From NCBI GenBank assembly GCA_937973585.1, contig CALJKN010000056.1:1-10029 (forward strand): a stretch of 10,029 nt of DNA, in the 5' to 3' direction. The notes under the pieces were generated by a model. The model ran no database searches, was not told the origin of the DNA, and was given only the letters and a program-made list of their open reading frames with translations. Origin of the DNA: an uncultured Helicobacteraceae bacterium. Lineage in GTDB: Bacteria; Campylobacterota; Campylobacteria; Campylobacterales; UBA6016. Positions 1 to 6,580 of this stretch are shown here, in pieces. Position 1 is the stretch's first letter. Every line of letters begins with the position of its first letter. Made by a program: the position numbers and the translations under genes.

Positions 1-111
1 CAAAAAAGCATCTTCGATTTTTTCGATATTAGTATCAAAAATACGACGAGAATCCGTCCTGATTGCAGATGTATGCTTCTTCAAATTTGAGAAGCTATAA
101 CATCTTTTCAT
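1..111 (-). CDS. Partial unrecognised ORF directly downstream of leuC (N-terminal 37 codons)
   Basis: Reading leftward, an ATG at 111-109 follows the leuC stop codon (TAA at 114-112) with no gap, giving a TAAATG junction. The frame stays open to the window edge (37 codons). An AAGGG in the last leuC codons lies about four bases before this ATG and could serve as a ribosome binding site. The visible part is polar, begins MKRCYSFSNLKK and ends IEKIEDAFL. It resembles no family I recognise, and it is not LeuD, whose N-terminus would carry a GkvwkfGdnIDTD-type motif. The abutting start and the D/E/K-rich composition favour a real coupled gene. However, plus-strand frames also stay open across much of these 111 bases, so a chance ORF is possible. 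Confidence 0.42.
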   Translation of the reverse strand, partial: MKRCYSFSNLKKHTSAIRTDSRRIFDTNIEKIEDAFL

Positions 112-1374
112 TTACCCTTGCGGTCCCACAATATACCCGGCTATCGCACTAGCTGCCGCTATCGCCGAGTTGGCTAGGTAGACCTCGCTCGTTCTAGCGC
201 CCATTCTACCTACGAAGTTTCTATTTGTCGTGGCTATCGCTCTCTCCCCGTCTCCTAGTATGCCCATATATCCGCCTAGACATGCGCCGCATGTAGGGTT
301 TGAGAATACTGCTCCCGCTTCTACGAATATATCTACATAGCCTAGTTTATAAGCTTGAAGAGCGATTTTTTGCGTTGCGGGGGTGATGATGAGGCGCACA
401 TGAGGCGCTACTTTTTTCCCTTTTAGTATTTTTGCCGCCATTTCAAGGTCAGAGAGTCTTCCGTTGGTGCATGAGCCGATGAACGCTTGGTCTATCTTGA
501 TTTTGTCCGCTACCGCTTGGCTAAGAGGTTTGCCGTTTGATGGCAAGAACGGATATGCGATGACAGGCTCCAAAGCCGCCACATCAATCTCTAGCACTTG
601 GCAATACTCGGCATCCTCGTCGGAGTAAAACTCTTTTGGAGTTCTGGCTAGGTTTTTGTCAGCCAAAAACGCTCTTGTCGTATCATCTACGGCTACTATT
701 CCGTTTTTTGCTCCCGCTTCGATAGCCATATTGCAAAGGCTAAATCTATCGTCCATCGTGAGGTACTGTATTGTGTCACCCGTGAACTCAAGCGCTTTGT
801 ATAGTGCCCCATCCACGCCTATCATTCTGATGATTTCAAGGATTAGGTCTTTGCCAGTGACAAACTCTTTTGGTTTGCCTTTGAACACCACTTTGATAGT
901 CTCAGGCACTTTAAACCAGTTCTCCCCAGTTATCATAGTAAATGCTAGGTCGGTACTCCCCATACCCGTAGAGAATGCGCCGAGAGCCCCGTGCGTACAG
1001 GTGTGGCTGTCTGCGCCTATGATAACATCGCCCGGTACTACAAGCCCTTTTTCAGGCAAGAGGGCGTGTTCGATACCCATATCTTTTTCGTCAAAAAACA
1101 GTTTCATATCGTGTTTAGCGGCGAAGTCTCTGCTAATTCTTGCTTGATTGGCGCTCGCTATGTCTTTTGCAGGGATGAAGTGATCCATGACTATACAAAA
1201 GCCGTTCGGATTTGCTAGTTTTGTAGCGCCTGATTCTTCAAACGCTCTAATAGATAGAGGTGTCGTGATGTCGTTGCCTATCGTCATATCGACTTTTACC
1301 CTTACGATGTCGCCCGCTTTTACCGCTTTGCCCGCATGGTCACTAAATATTTTTTCGGTTATCGTTTGTCCCAT
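112..1374 (-). CDS. leuC: 3-isopropylmalate dehydratase large subunit LeuC
   Basis: LeuC is the [4Fe-4S] large subunit that, with LeuD, isomerises 2-isopropylmalate to 3-isopropylmalate in leucine biosynthesis in the cytoplasm. The 420-residue protein is of the short LeuC class in the aconitase superfamily. The three cluster-binding cysteines are visible: C302 in IGSCTNGR, and C362 and C365 in PTCGACLGG. ADSHTCTHGALGAFSTGMGSTD is the conserved substrate and cluster region. I chose the ATG at 1374, not the upstream in-frame start at 1461. MGQTITEKI is the typical N-terminus, an AAAGG Shine-Dalgarno lies about seven bases upstream, and the 29-residue extension would run through the divergent promoter region and past the start of the opposite gene. 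leuA, leuB and leuD are not in this window, and the next frame downstream is not leuD. Confidence 0.97.
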   Translation of the reverse strand: MGQTITEKIFSDHAGKAVKAGDIVRVKVDMTIGNDITTPLSIRAFEESGATKLANPNGFCIVMDHFIPAKDIASANQARISRDFAAKHDMKLFFDEKDMGIEHALLPEKGLVVPGDVIIGADSHTCTHGALGAFSTGMGSTDLAFTMITGENWFKVPETIKVVFKGKPKEFVTGKDLILEIIRMIGVDGALYKALEFTGDTIQYLTMDDRFSLCNMAIEAGAKNGIVAVDDTTRAFLADKNLARTPKEFYSDEDAEYCQVLEIDVAALEPVIAYPFLPSNGKPLSQAVADKIKIDQAFIGSCTNGRLSDLEMAAKILKGKKVAPHVRLIITPATQKIALQAYKLGYVDIFVEAGAVFSNPTCGACLGGYMGILGDGERAIATTNRNFVGRMGARTSEVYLANSAIAAASAIAGYIVGPQG

Positions 1375-1445
1375 TTTTGTACCTTTAAATGCTCTTATTT
1401 GTCGCAATTTTAGCCGATTTTGGCTTTTATAGGTAAAATTACGGT
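1375..1445. promoter_or_regulatory. Divergent leuC / NFACT intergenic promoter region
   Basis: This 71-base AT-rich gap separates two divergent starts and must hold both promoters. For leuC (minus strand) a TAAAAT at 1412-1407 is a good -10 hexamer, with TTTACC at 1436-1431 as a possible -35, spaced 18 bases. For the plus-strand gene the clearest -10-like hexamer is TAAAAT at 1434-1439, only six bases before the ATG at 1446; TTTTAT at 1425-1430 is an alternative. A small inverted repeat, AGCC-GATTTT-GGCT, lies at 1412-1425. These are by-eye matches to sigma-70 type elements; -35 boxes are weakly conserved in this phylum. Confidence 0.4.
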
Positions 1446-2759
1446 ATGAAATACGCCGCATTAAAAGCTCTGATAAAAAAGCTACAATCCCAGACCAGAA
1501 TCAATCGTATAGCAAGGACGGCAGACTCCGTACTAAAGATAGAGTTTGAAAAAGGGGTGGAGTATTTTTTTGATCTCACAAGGGGGCAAAACCTAGTCTA
1601 CAAAAATCAAGAACTCCCTCCAAAAGAGTATAAAGCCCCGTTTGATTCGATGCTTGCCAGACTTTTTTCCAAAACATCCGTAAAATCTATAGAGCTATCC
1701 GGTACCGATAAAATAATCTACATCAAAACAGCGATAAAACTCGGTTACAAAGAGCAAAACGGATGTTTGATTTTGGAGTTTACCGGTAAAAGTTCAAATG
1801 CGGTTATCGTCGATGAAAACGGCATTGTGAGCGGGGCGCTCAGGTATGAACTGACGGAATATAGGGAGCTAAAAGTGGGTGGAAAATATTTTCCACCGCC
1901 CATTCCGCCGTTTTCGTTTGATATTTTTGAAATTGACGATATCGACTCGTATTTGGAGAAACTATACGGGGATAAAAAAGCGGGAGCCCTCTTTGGCCTC
2001 AAAAAGCAAAAAATTGCTTCGATAGATAAAAAAATAGAGAGGCTAAAAACGGCTCTAAATTTGCTACAAAAACCTGACGAGCTGGTTTTGGAGTCAAAAA
2101 AAGCGACAAAAATCGGAGATTTGCTCCTTGCCAATGCCTCGGCTCTGAACGGATACATGAAGAGTATAGTGTTAGAGGATTTTGACGGGACGAAAATAGA
2201 GGTCGAGCTACCTGTCGCAAGGGGTCAAAAAGAGCTTTTGTCATATTTTTACCAAAGGGCAAAAAAACTCAAAAAAAAAGCGGAAGGTACCCATCTTGAA
2301 AAAGAGTCTCTGGAGGGCAAAATATCGTTTTTGGAGGCGCAAAAAAGCGCCGTTGCGGCGGCATCCGACGAAGATAGCGTAAAAATATACTCCCCTAAGC
2401 CGAAAAAAACGGATGAAAAAGGGGTTGAAAACGATATTTTCGAGGTTTTCTACAAAGATTACAAAATTAGCGTAGGAAAAAACCGAAAAGGAAACGAAAA
2501 ACTGCTAAAATTAGCCAAAGCAAACGACGTTTGGTTTCACGTCAAAGATTTGCCCTCCGCCCACGCTATACTGCACACCGGAAGACAAAACGTAAGTGAT
2601 GACGTGTTGGTTTTTGCCGCAAAAGTATGCGTGGAGCTGTCAACGAGTCAACGAGGTTCGTTTTTGGTCGATTTTGCAAAGCGGAGAGATGTCTCTCCGG
2701 TCGAAGGGTCAAAGGTAAATTACGTCAATTACAAGACGCTCACCGTAAAAAAGGGGTGA
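1446..2759 (+). CDS. NFACT / RqcH-like ribosome quality control protein ("fibronectin-binding protein" family)
   Basis: This belongs to the NFACT family (Rqc2/NEMF in eukaryotes, RqcH in Bacillus). Members bind stalled 50S-peptidyl-tRNA complexes and recruit Ala-tRNA for C-terminal tailing; bacterial homologues are often labelled fibronectin-binding proteins. The 437-residue protein shows the N-terminal NFACT-N domain: LEFTGKSSNAVIVD at about 109-122, then GGKYFPPPIP matching the usual GxxYxxPP. A Lys-rich helical middle of about residues 180-310 suits the coiled-coil arm. The NFACT-R domain at about 333-437 has DVWFHVKDLPSAHAIL (D361, W363, H365, P370, H373). At 437 residues it is short, like the Helicobacter versions. 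The DR pair important for RqcH tRNA binding reads D88-K89 here. The ribosome binding site is weak (AGGT 11 bases upstream). The next gene starts at the stop codon, so translation is probably coupled. Confidence 0.9.
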   Translation: MKYAALKALIKKLQSQTRINRIARTADSVLKIEFEKGVEYFFDLTRGQNLVYKNQELPPKEYKAPFDSMLARLFSKTSVKSIELSGTDKIIYIKTAIKLGYKEQNGCLILEFTGKSSNAVIVDENGIVSGALRYELTEYRELKVGGKYFPPPIPPFSFDIFEIDDIDSYLEKLYGDKKAGALFGLKKQKIASIDKKIERLKTALNLLQKPDELVLESKKATKIGDLLLANASALNGYMKSIVLEDFDGTKIEVELPVARGQKELLSYFYQRAKKLKKKAEGTHLEKESLEGKISFLEAQKSAVAAASDEDSVKIYSPKPKKTDEKGVENDIFEVFYKDYKISVGKNRKGNEKLLKLAKANDVWFHVKDLPSAHAILHTGRQNVSDDVLVFAAKVCVELSTSQRGSFLVDFAKRRDVSPVEGSKVNYVNYKTLTVKKG

Positions 2760-2764
2760 TGATT

Positions 2765-3127
2765 ATGGCGATAACACCGGTCGGAAACCAAGTTTATATA
2801 CATCAGGCTACCCCTGTAATCTCGCAAATGAATCAGGCGATTTTTCAGAGGTTTGATATGCAGGCCTATCTAGCCGGAGAAATAGAGAAAAACAAAGAGA
2901 CTGAGATAGCACCGGTCACGGAGGGGCAAGAATCCCATCAAATTAATGCTGATGGAGAGGGAAGTGCAAAGGAGCAATATCAGGCCTTAAGAGATCATCA
3001 TAAAAAAGAGGATGAAGGCAGCGAAGAGGCCGAGGAAGTAGAAGAGATATCCGATGAGGATGAGAGCGGTGAACACGGTTTTTACGAAGATTATAAAATA
3101 GAACATTTATTAGATATAAAAGCTTAA
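2765..3127 (+). CDS. Small acidic hypothetical protein between the NFACT gene and cdsA
   Basis: A 120-residue soluble protein that I cannot assign to a function. The N-terminal ~35 residues (MAITPVGNQVYIHQATPV and a Gln-rich stretch) look like a short conserved module. The middle and C-terminal half is highly charged, with a Glu/Asp-dense run at about residues 82-103 (SEEAEEVEEISDEDES), and the protein ends in an apparently helical FYEDYKIEHLLDIKA. It has no signal peptide, membrane segment or cysteine. I chose the ATG at 2765 because AGGGG at 2752-2756 sits eight bases before it. The in-frame ATG at 2759 overlaps the previous stop but would leave only two bases, and the longer frame from 2627 lies inside the NFACT-R domain. 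Campylobacter jejuni has, as I recall, a small coiled-coil protein at the same position, suggesting a conserved but uncharacterised gene. Confidence 0.8.
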   Translation: MAITPVGNQVYIHQATPVISQMNQAIFQRFDMQAYLAGEIEKNKETEIAPVTEGQESHQINADGEGSAKEQYQALRDHHKKEDEGSEEAEEVEEISDEDESGEHGFYEDYKIEHLLDIKA

Positions 3128-3136
3128 GGGGAGTTG

Positions 3137-3928
3137 TTGGAACGGGGCGGTTTTTTTAGGGCATCAAAAGATAGATATTTTACGGCGTTGGTACTGATTG
3201 CCATAGCCGCCGCCGTTGTTTTGATAGACAATTTTACATTGACATGGGCGATTTTGGGGGTCTGTTTTATTGTCGGTTTTATGGAGGCTCAAAAGCTTTT
3301 TAATATCAAATCCCTTGCTATGCTGCCGATTGCCGGAGCTATGTGGATAGCGGCCTATTTTATGACCGATCCTGAGGATTTGATATTTTTGATACTCCTT
3401 GTTTACGGCTCGTATTTGGCTTTTAAAAACAAGGTTGCTCTGGCTCCGGAAGAGGGCGGCAAAGGGATGAAAGACCTTATCATTTTTATCTATCCGACCG
3501 CTCCGATGTTGTTCATGCTCTCTTTATACAAAGACTACGGAATGGCCTCTTTGTTTTGGCTAATTGTGATAGTCGCCGTTACCGATACGGCTGCATATTT
3601 TACCGGAAAAGCGGTCGGCAAGGTCCCTTTTTCTCCGGCAAGTCCAAATAAAACACTAGAGGGTGTACTAGGGGGAATCATAGTTGCGACAATAGTCGGA
3701 ACGCTTATGGGGCTTGGGTTTTTACCGTTTTTTAAAGCCCTTTTGATAGCTCTTGCGGTTTCAGTATCCTCTATTTTTGGGGATTTGTTTGAATCATCCC
3801 TAAAAAGACAGGCCGGAGTAAAAGATAGCGGAACATTTTTGCCGGGACACGGCGGGATACTCGATAGATTGGATGGGCATATGTTTGGGGCGGTCGCTAT
3901 GACGGTGCTCCTTCGGGGTCTTTATTGA
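3137..3928 (+). CDS. cdsA: Phosphatidate cytidylyltransferase (CDP-diacylglycerol synthase) CdsA
   Basis: An integral membrane enzyme that joins phosphatidic acid and CTP to form CDP-diacylglycerol, the branch point for phosphatidylethanolamine, phosphatidylglycerol and cardiolipin. The protein is about 263 residues with several hydrophobic segments (roughly 14-31, 35-49, 61-76, 81-95, 115-130, 138-152, 178-195, 200-214). The family signature is intact at residues 220-246: S-x-L-K-R, then KDSGTFLPGHGGILDRLD. SPNKTLEG at 169-176 and the D150 region are also present. The residue after the final Asp is Gly, where Ser is common. The start is TTG, either 3137 or 3134, differing by one residue. I prefer 3137 because TAAGG at 3125-3129 then lies seven bases upstream. 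It lies nine bases after the previous stop and overlaps dxr by four, so it is clearly in the same operon. Confidence 0.95.
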   Translation: MERGGFFRASKDRYFTALVLIAIAAAVVLIDNFTLTWAILGVCFIVGFMEAQKLFNIKSLAMLPIAGAMWIAAYFMTDPEDLIFLILLVYGSYLAFKNKVALAPEEGGKGMKDLIIFIYPTAPMLFMLSLYKDYGMASLFWLIVIVAVTDTAAYFTGKAVGKVPFSPASPNKTLEGVLGGIIVATIVGTLMGLGFLPFFKALLIALAVSVSSIFGDLFESSLKRQAGVKDSGTFLPGHGGILDRLDGHMFGAVAMTVLLRGLY

Positions 3929-5013
3929 TAATTCTGGGTTCCACCGGCTCCATAGGGGTTAACGCCCTTGACGTATGCGAGAGATTCGGCATCGGTATAG
4001 AGCTTTTGGCAGCAGGCTCAAACGTAGCCCTTTTAAACTCCCAGATAAAAAAGTTTAACCCAAAATTTGTCTGTCTATTTGATAGCTCAAAAGCAAACGA
4101 GATAGAGTCTTGCGGCGCAGAGGTTTTTGTCTCAAACGACGGACTACTGGAGGCGCTCTCAAAAACATCCGGCAAAAAAGTTTTAAACGCCATAGTGGGA
4201 TTCGCCGGACTATCTGCAACGCTTGAGTCGATACGGCTCGGCAAAGAGGTTGCGCTAGCCAACAAAGAATCGTTAGTTGCCGCCGGAAAATTTATAGACC
4301 CCTCAAAAATAATCCCCGTTGATAGTGAGCACTTTGCCCTTTGGTACCTAAACAAAGGGGGTAGTATCTCCAAAATGCTCATAACTGCCAGCGGCGGTGC
4401 GCTCAGAGATGCGCCGCTCTCTATGATTTATGCTTCAACCGTTTCCGATGTGCTAAAACACCCAAACTGGACAATGGGGCGCAAAATCACCGTAGACAGT
4501 GCCACAATGGTAAATAAACTATTTGAGATTATAGAGGCCTACTGGCTTTTCGGAGACTCTCTAAAATACGATGCAATAATCGAGACCAGTTCTACGATAC
4601 ACGCCATGATTGAGTTTAGAGACGGTGTTACGACCGCACAGATGAGTGAGCCGGATATGAGGCTTCCTATTTCGTATGCGATAAACGGCGAGGCTGTCCC
4701 AAATCTGTTTCGTCCGGTTGATATTTTGGGGCTTGGTTCTTTGGAGTTTAGAACTATAGATGCGGCTAGATACCCCGCATGGAGGCTAAAAGAGGAGCTT
4801 TTGGCATACCCGTCTTCCGCTTTGGTTTTGAATGCGGCAAACGAGATAGGGGTGGAGGCATTTTTGGATGAGAGGATAGCTTTTGGGCGTGTGGCAGAGA
4901 TAATATTTGAGAGCTACGACAAATACTCCTCTTTGGAGCCAAAAAGTATTGACGACGTATTTTTGATTGATTCGGAGGTCAGGGGGTATGCAAGAGCTCT
5001 CATTAAAACCTAG
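3925..5013 (+). CDS. dxr: 1-deoxy-D-xylulose 5-phosphate reductoisomerase (IspC/Dxr)
   Basis: Catalyses the NADPH-dependent rearrangement and reduction of DXP to 2-C-methyl-D-erythritol 4-phosphate, the first committed step of the MEP isoprenoid pathway, in the cytoplasm; it is the target of fosmidomycin. The 362-residue protein has the NADPH-binding GSTGSIG at 5-11, LANKESLVAAG at 111-121 (K115), the metal ligands D133 and E135 in PVDSEHFALW, the ASGGALRD loop at 155-162, HPNWTMGRKITVDSATMVNK at 179-198 and E201 as the third metal ligand. The start is TTG at 3925, overlapping the cdsA stop as TTGA. No good Shine-Dalgarno is seen, and family members begin at this residue (MxxLGSTGSIG), so translation is probably coupled to cdsA. 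The 3' end overlaps the next gene by 26 bases. cdsA next to dxr is a familiar pairing, also seen in Helicobacter. Confidence 0.97.
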   Translation: MIILGSTGSIGVNALDVCERFGIGIELLAAGSNVALLNSQIKKFNPKFVCLFDSSKANEIESCGAEVFVSNDGLLEALSKTSGKKVLNAIVGFAGLSATLESIRLGKEVALANKESLVAAGKFIDPSKIIPVDSEHFALWYLNKGGSISKMLITASGGALRDAPLSMIYASTVSDVLKHPNWTMGRKITVDSATMVNKLFEIIEAYWLFGDSLKYDAIIETSSTIHAMIEFRDGVTTAQMSEPDMRLPISYAINGEAVPNLFRPVDILGLGSLEFRTIDAARYPAWRLKEELLAYPSSALVLNAANEIGVEAFLDERIAFGRVAEIIFESYDKYSSLEPKSIDDVFLIDSEVRGYARALIKT

Positions 5014-5533
5014 AATACTGATTTTGCATGGTTGGGGCGGGAGTGATTTCCCTCATTGGCAGAGTTGGCTTGCCGCAGAGCTTGCCAAAAACGGTTATCC
5101 GGTTTATTTTCCAGAGCTCCCTTTTATGCACACCCCCAGAAAAAAAGTGTGGCTTCAGACTCTGGAAGAGATTGTGGATAGTTTCTCCCCTGATAGAATT
5201 GTGTGTCACTCCCTCGCGAACATGCTATGGTTTTGGTATGCCAAAAAGTACCCCCAAAAAAATTTTGAAAAGGTGATGTTGGTGGCTCCTCCGGCGAGGA
5301 ATACCGATATAAAAGCAATAGATACGTTTTTCCCATACCCCAAGGCGGCAACTCTGTCCCAAGATAGCATTTTTATAGCCAGTACAAACGACAAATATAT
5401 GAGTATGGAGGCCGCAATAGAGCTACATAAAGAGCTAAATTGCGATATGAAAATCATAGAAAACGGCGGACATCTGAATTTTGAAGGGGGCTACGGAGCT
5501 TGGCCGTTTGCCTATGATTGGATTACGGCGTGA
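4988..5533 (+). CDS. RBBP9/YdeN-type alpha/beta serine hydrolase
   Basis: A 181-residue small alpha/beta hydrolase of the RBBP9/YdeN (DUF1234) type. Features seen: ILILHGWGGSDFPHWQSWL at 10-28, the usual family N-terminus with oxyanion-side HGWGG; the nucleophile elbow IVCHSLAN with S75; D135 in STNDKYMS; H162 in GGHLNFEGGYGAWP. Together these form a plausible Ser-Asp-His triad. The elbow has Cys (C73) where GHSLG-type hydrolases carry Gly. There is no signal peptide, so it is likely cytoplasmic. Its substrate is unknown; bacterial relatives are mostly uncharacterised. The ATG at 4988 is chosen because GGAGGT at 4974-4979 lies eight bases upstream; the TTG at 4967 lies before this site. It overlaps dxr by 26 bases and tsaD by four, so it is embedded in the operon. 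Campylobacter jejuni has, as I recall, the unrelated peptidoglycan peptidase gene pgp1 in this slot. Confidence 0.88.
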   Translation: MQELSLKPRILILHGWGGSDFPHWQSWLAAELAKNGYPVYFPELPFMHTPRKKVWLQTLEEIVDSFSPDRIVCHSLANMLWFWYAKKYPQKNFEKVMLVAPPARNTDIKAIDTFFPYPKAATLSQDSIFIASTNDKYMSMEAAIELHKELNCDMKIIENGGHLNFEGGYGAWPFAYDWITA

Positions 5534-6516
5534 TACTATCCATCGAGTCTAGTTGCGATGATAGCGCCATAGCTATTACGGAGATTGCTACAAAAAAACT
5601 TCTATTTCACAAAAAAATCTCTCAAGATGCCGAACATAGTGTTTACGGCGGGGTTGTGCCGGAGCTTGCCAGCAGGCTTCATGCATTGGCATTGCCTAGG
5701 CTATTGGAGTCGGCAAGAGAGTATCTACCGGACATAAAAGCGGTTGCCGTGACAAATGAACCGGGTCTTGTCGTCTCGCTCGTGGAGGGGGTATCCATGG
5801 CAAAAGCCATCGCCGTTACTCTGGGTATAAACATGATAGCGGTAAATCATCTGGTTGGGCATATATATTCGTTGTTTATCGAAAAAGAGGCTGAATTTCC
5901 GATGGATGTTTTATTGGTCTCAGGCGGACATACTCAGTATATGAGAGTATCCGGTCTAGGCGATATAAAAGTTCTGGCAAAAACTATGGATGACAGCTTT
6001 GGAGAGAGCTTTGATAAGGCGGCAAAAATGCTAGGACTTGGATACCCCGGTGGCCCAATTATTGAAAAGTATGCGATTGATGGCGACGAGAGCGCTTATG
6101 AGCTTCCTATAGCGTTGCAAGACAACAGGGCGGCATTTAGCTATTCGGGGCTTAAAAACGCCTTTAGACTGTGTGTAGAGGGGGCGATGCCGTTGGATGG
6201 ACAAAAAACGTCAAATTTGGCCGCATCGTTTCAAAAAGTAGCAATAGGGCATTTGATATTCAAAATAAAACAGATAGTAAGAGATAATCCGCCGAAAAAA
6301 CTGGGTATAGTTGGTGGAGCGGCAGCAAACAAGCGTTTGCGTGGAGAGCTTGATATTTTATCGAACAAATACGGTTTTGAGCTTTTGTCTCCGTCTATGG
6401 AGTTTTGTTCCGACAATGCCGCTATGATAGGGAGAGTTGCCGTAGAGATGTTTGAGAAAAAAATGTTCAAAAAGTATACAGATTTAGATGTTGCATCCAG
6501 AGCCAATTTCAATTAA
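5530..6516 (+). CDS. tsaD: tRNA N6-adenosine threonylcarbamoyltransferase TsaD (Kae1/Gcp family)
   Basis: TsaD, with TsaB and TsaE, transfers the threonylcarbamoyl group from TC-AMP to A37 of ANN-decoding tRNAs, forming t6A in the cytoplasm. The 328-residue ASKHA-fold protein has MILSIESSCDDS at the N-terminus, YGGVVPELASRLH at 39-51, metal ligands H107 and H111 in NHLVGH, the phosphate loop SGGHT at 131-135, DDSFGESFDKAAKMLGLGYPGG at 154-175 and D295 in FCSDNAAMIG. The GTG at 5530 is preferred over TTG 5518 because family members start at MILSIE and it forms a GTGA overlap with the preceding stop, typical of translational coupling; the local Shine-Dalgarno is weak. It appears to be the last gene of the cluster, since tpx follows after 64 bases with its own leader. 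TsaB and TsaE are not in the window. Confidence 0.96.
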   Translation: MILSIESSCDDSAIAITEIATKKLLFHKKISQDAEHSVYGGVVPELASRLHALALPRLLESAREYLPDIKAVAVTNEPGLVVSLVEGVSMAKAIAVTLGINMIAVNHLVGHIYSLFIEKEAEFPMDVLLVSGGHTQYMRVSGLGDIKVLAKTMDDSFGESFDKAAKMLGLGYPGGPIIEKYAIDGDESAYELPIALQDNRAAFSYSGLKNAFRLCVEGAMPLDGQKTSNLAASFQKVAIGHLIFKIKQIVRDNPPKKLGIVGGAAANKRLRGELDILSNKYGFELLSPSMEFCSDNAAMIGRVAVEMFEKKMFKKYTDLDVASRANFN

Positions 6517-6545
6517 GACAAAATTTATCTTTAATAGCTTAAAAT
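6515..6545 (+). promoter_or_regulatory. Candidate tpx promoter
   Basis: In the 64-base AT-rich gap after tsaD, TAAAAT at 6540-6545 is a near-consensus -10 box. AAGACA at 6515-6520 (4 of 6 to TTGACA) is a possible -35, though the 19-base spacing is long. The predicted transcript would start near 6552 and carry the AAGGAG ribosome binding site at 6566-6571, nine bases before the tpx ATG. This suggests tpx can be expressed independently of the upstream operon. No terminator hairpin is visible after tsaD, so read-through is also possible. Confidence 0.35.
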
Positions 6546-6580
6546 TTATGCAGTTATCTAAAAACAAGGAGATATAACAA

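Noticed and set aside
1..90. Plus-strand frame open from the left edge to a stop at 88-90, as the 3' end of a gene convergent with leuC
   Set aside because: Its translation has no recognisable feature, another plus frame is also open here, and the minus frame abutting the leuC stop is the more natural reading. Not excluded.
80..98. Imperfect palindrome CTTCTTCAAATTTGAGAAG as a leuC terminator
   Set aside because: The stem is AT-rich and imperfect with no T-run in the leuC direction, and it falls inside the possible downstream gene.
1412..1425. AGCC-GATTTT-GGCT hairpin as an attenuator or riboswitch
   Set aside because: A four-base stem is within chance expectation in a 71-base AT-rich gap; no leader peptide with Leu codons or riboswitch core is seen before leuC.
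656..1432. Open frames on the plus strand opposite leuC
   Set aside because: They are antisense shadows of leuC, which has all its catalytic motifs; they show no recognisable domain and lack supporting start signals.
1375..1461. 29-residue N-terminal extension of LeuC
   Set aside because: It runs through the divergent gap and past the start of the opposite gene, has no family similarity, and a proper AAAGG site precedes the ATG at 1374.
2627..2764. Extended start for the small acidic protein
   Set aside because: The extension lies out of frame within the conserved NFACT-R coding region; the ATG at 2765 has a well-placed AGGGG site.
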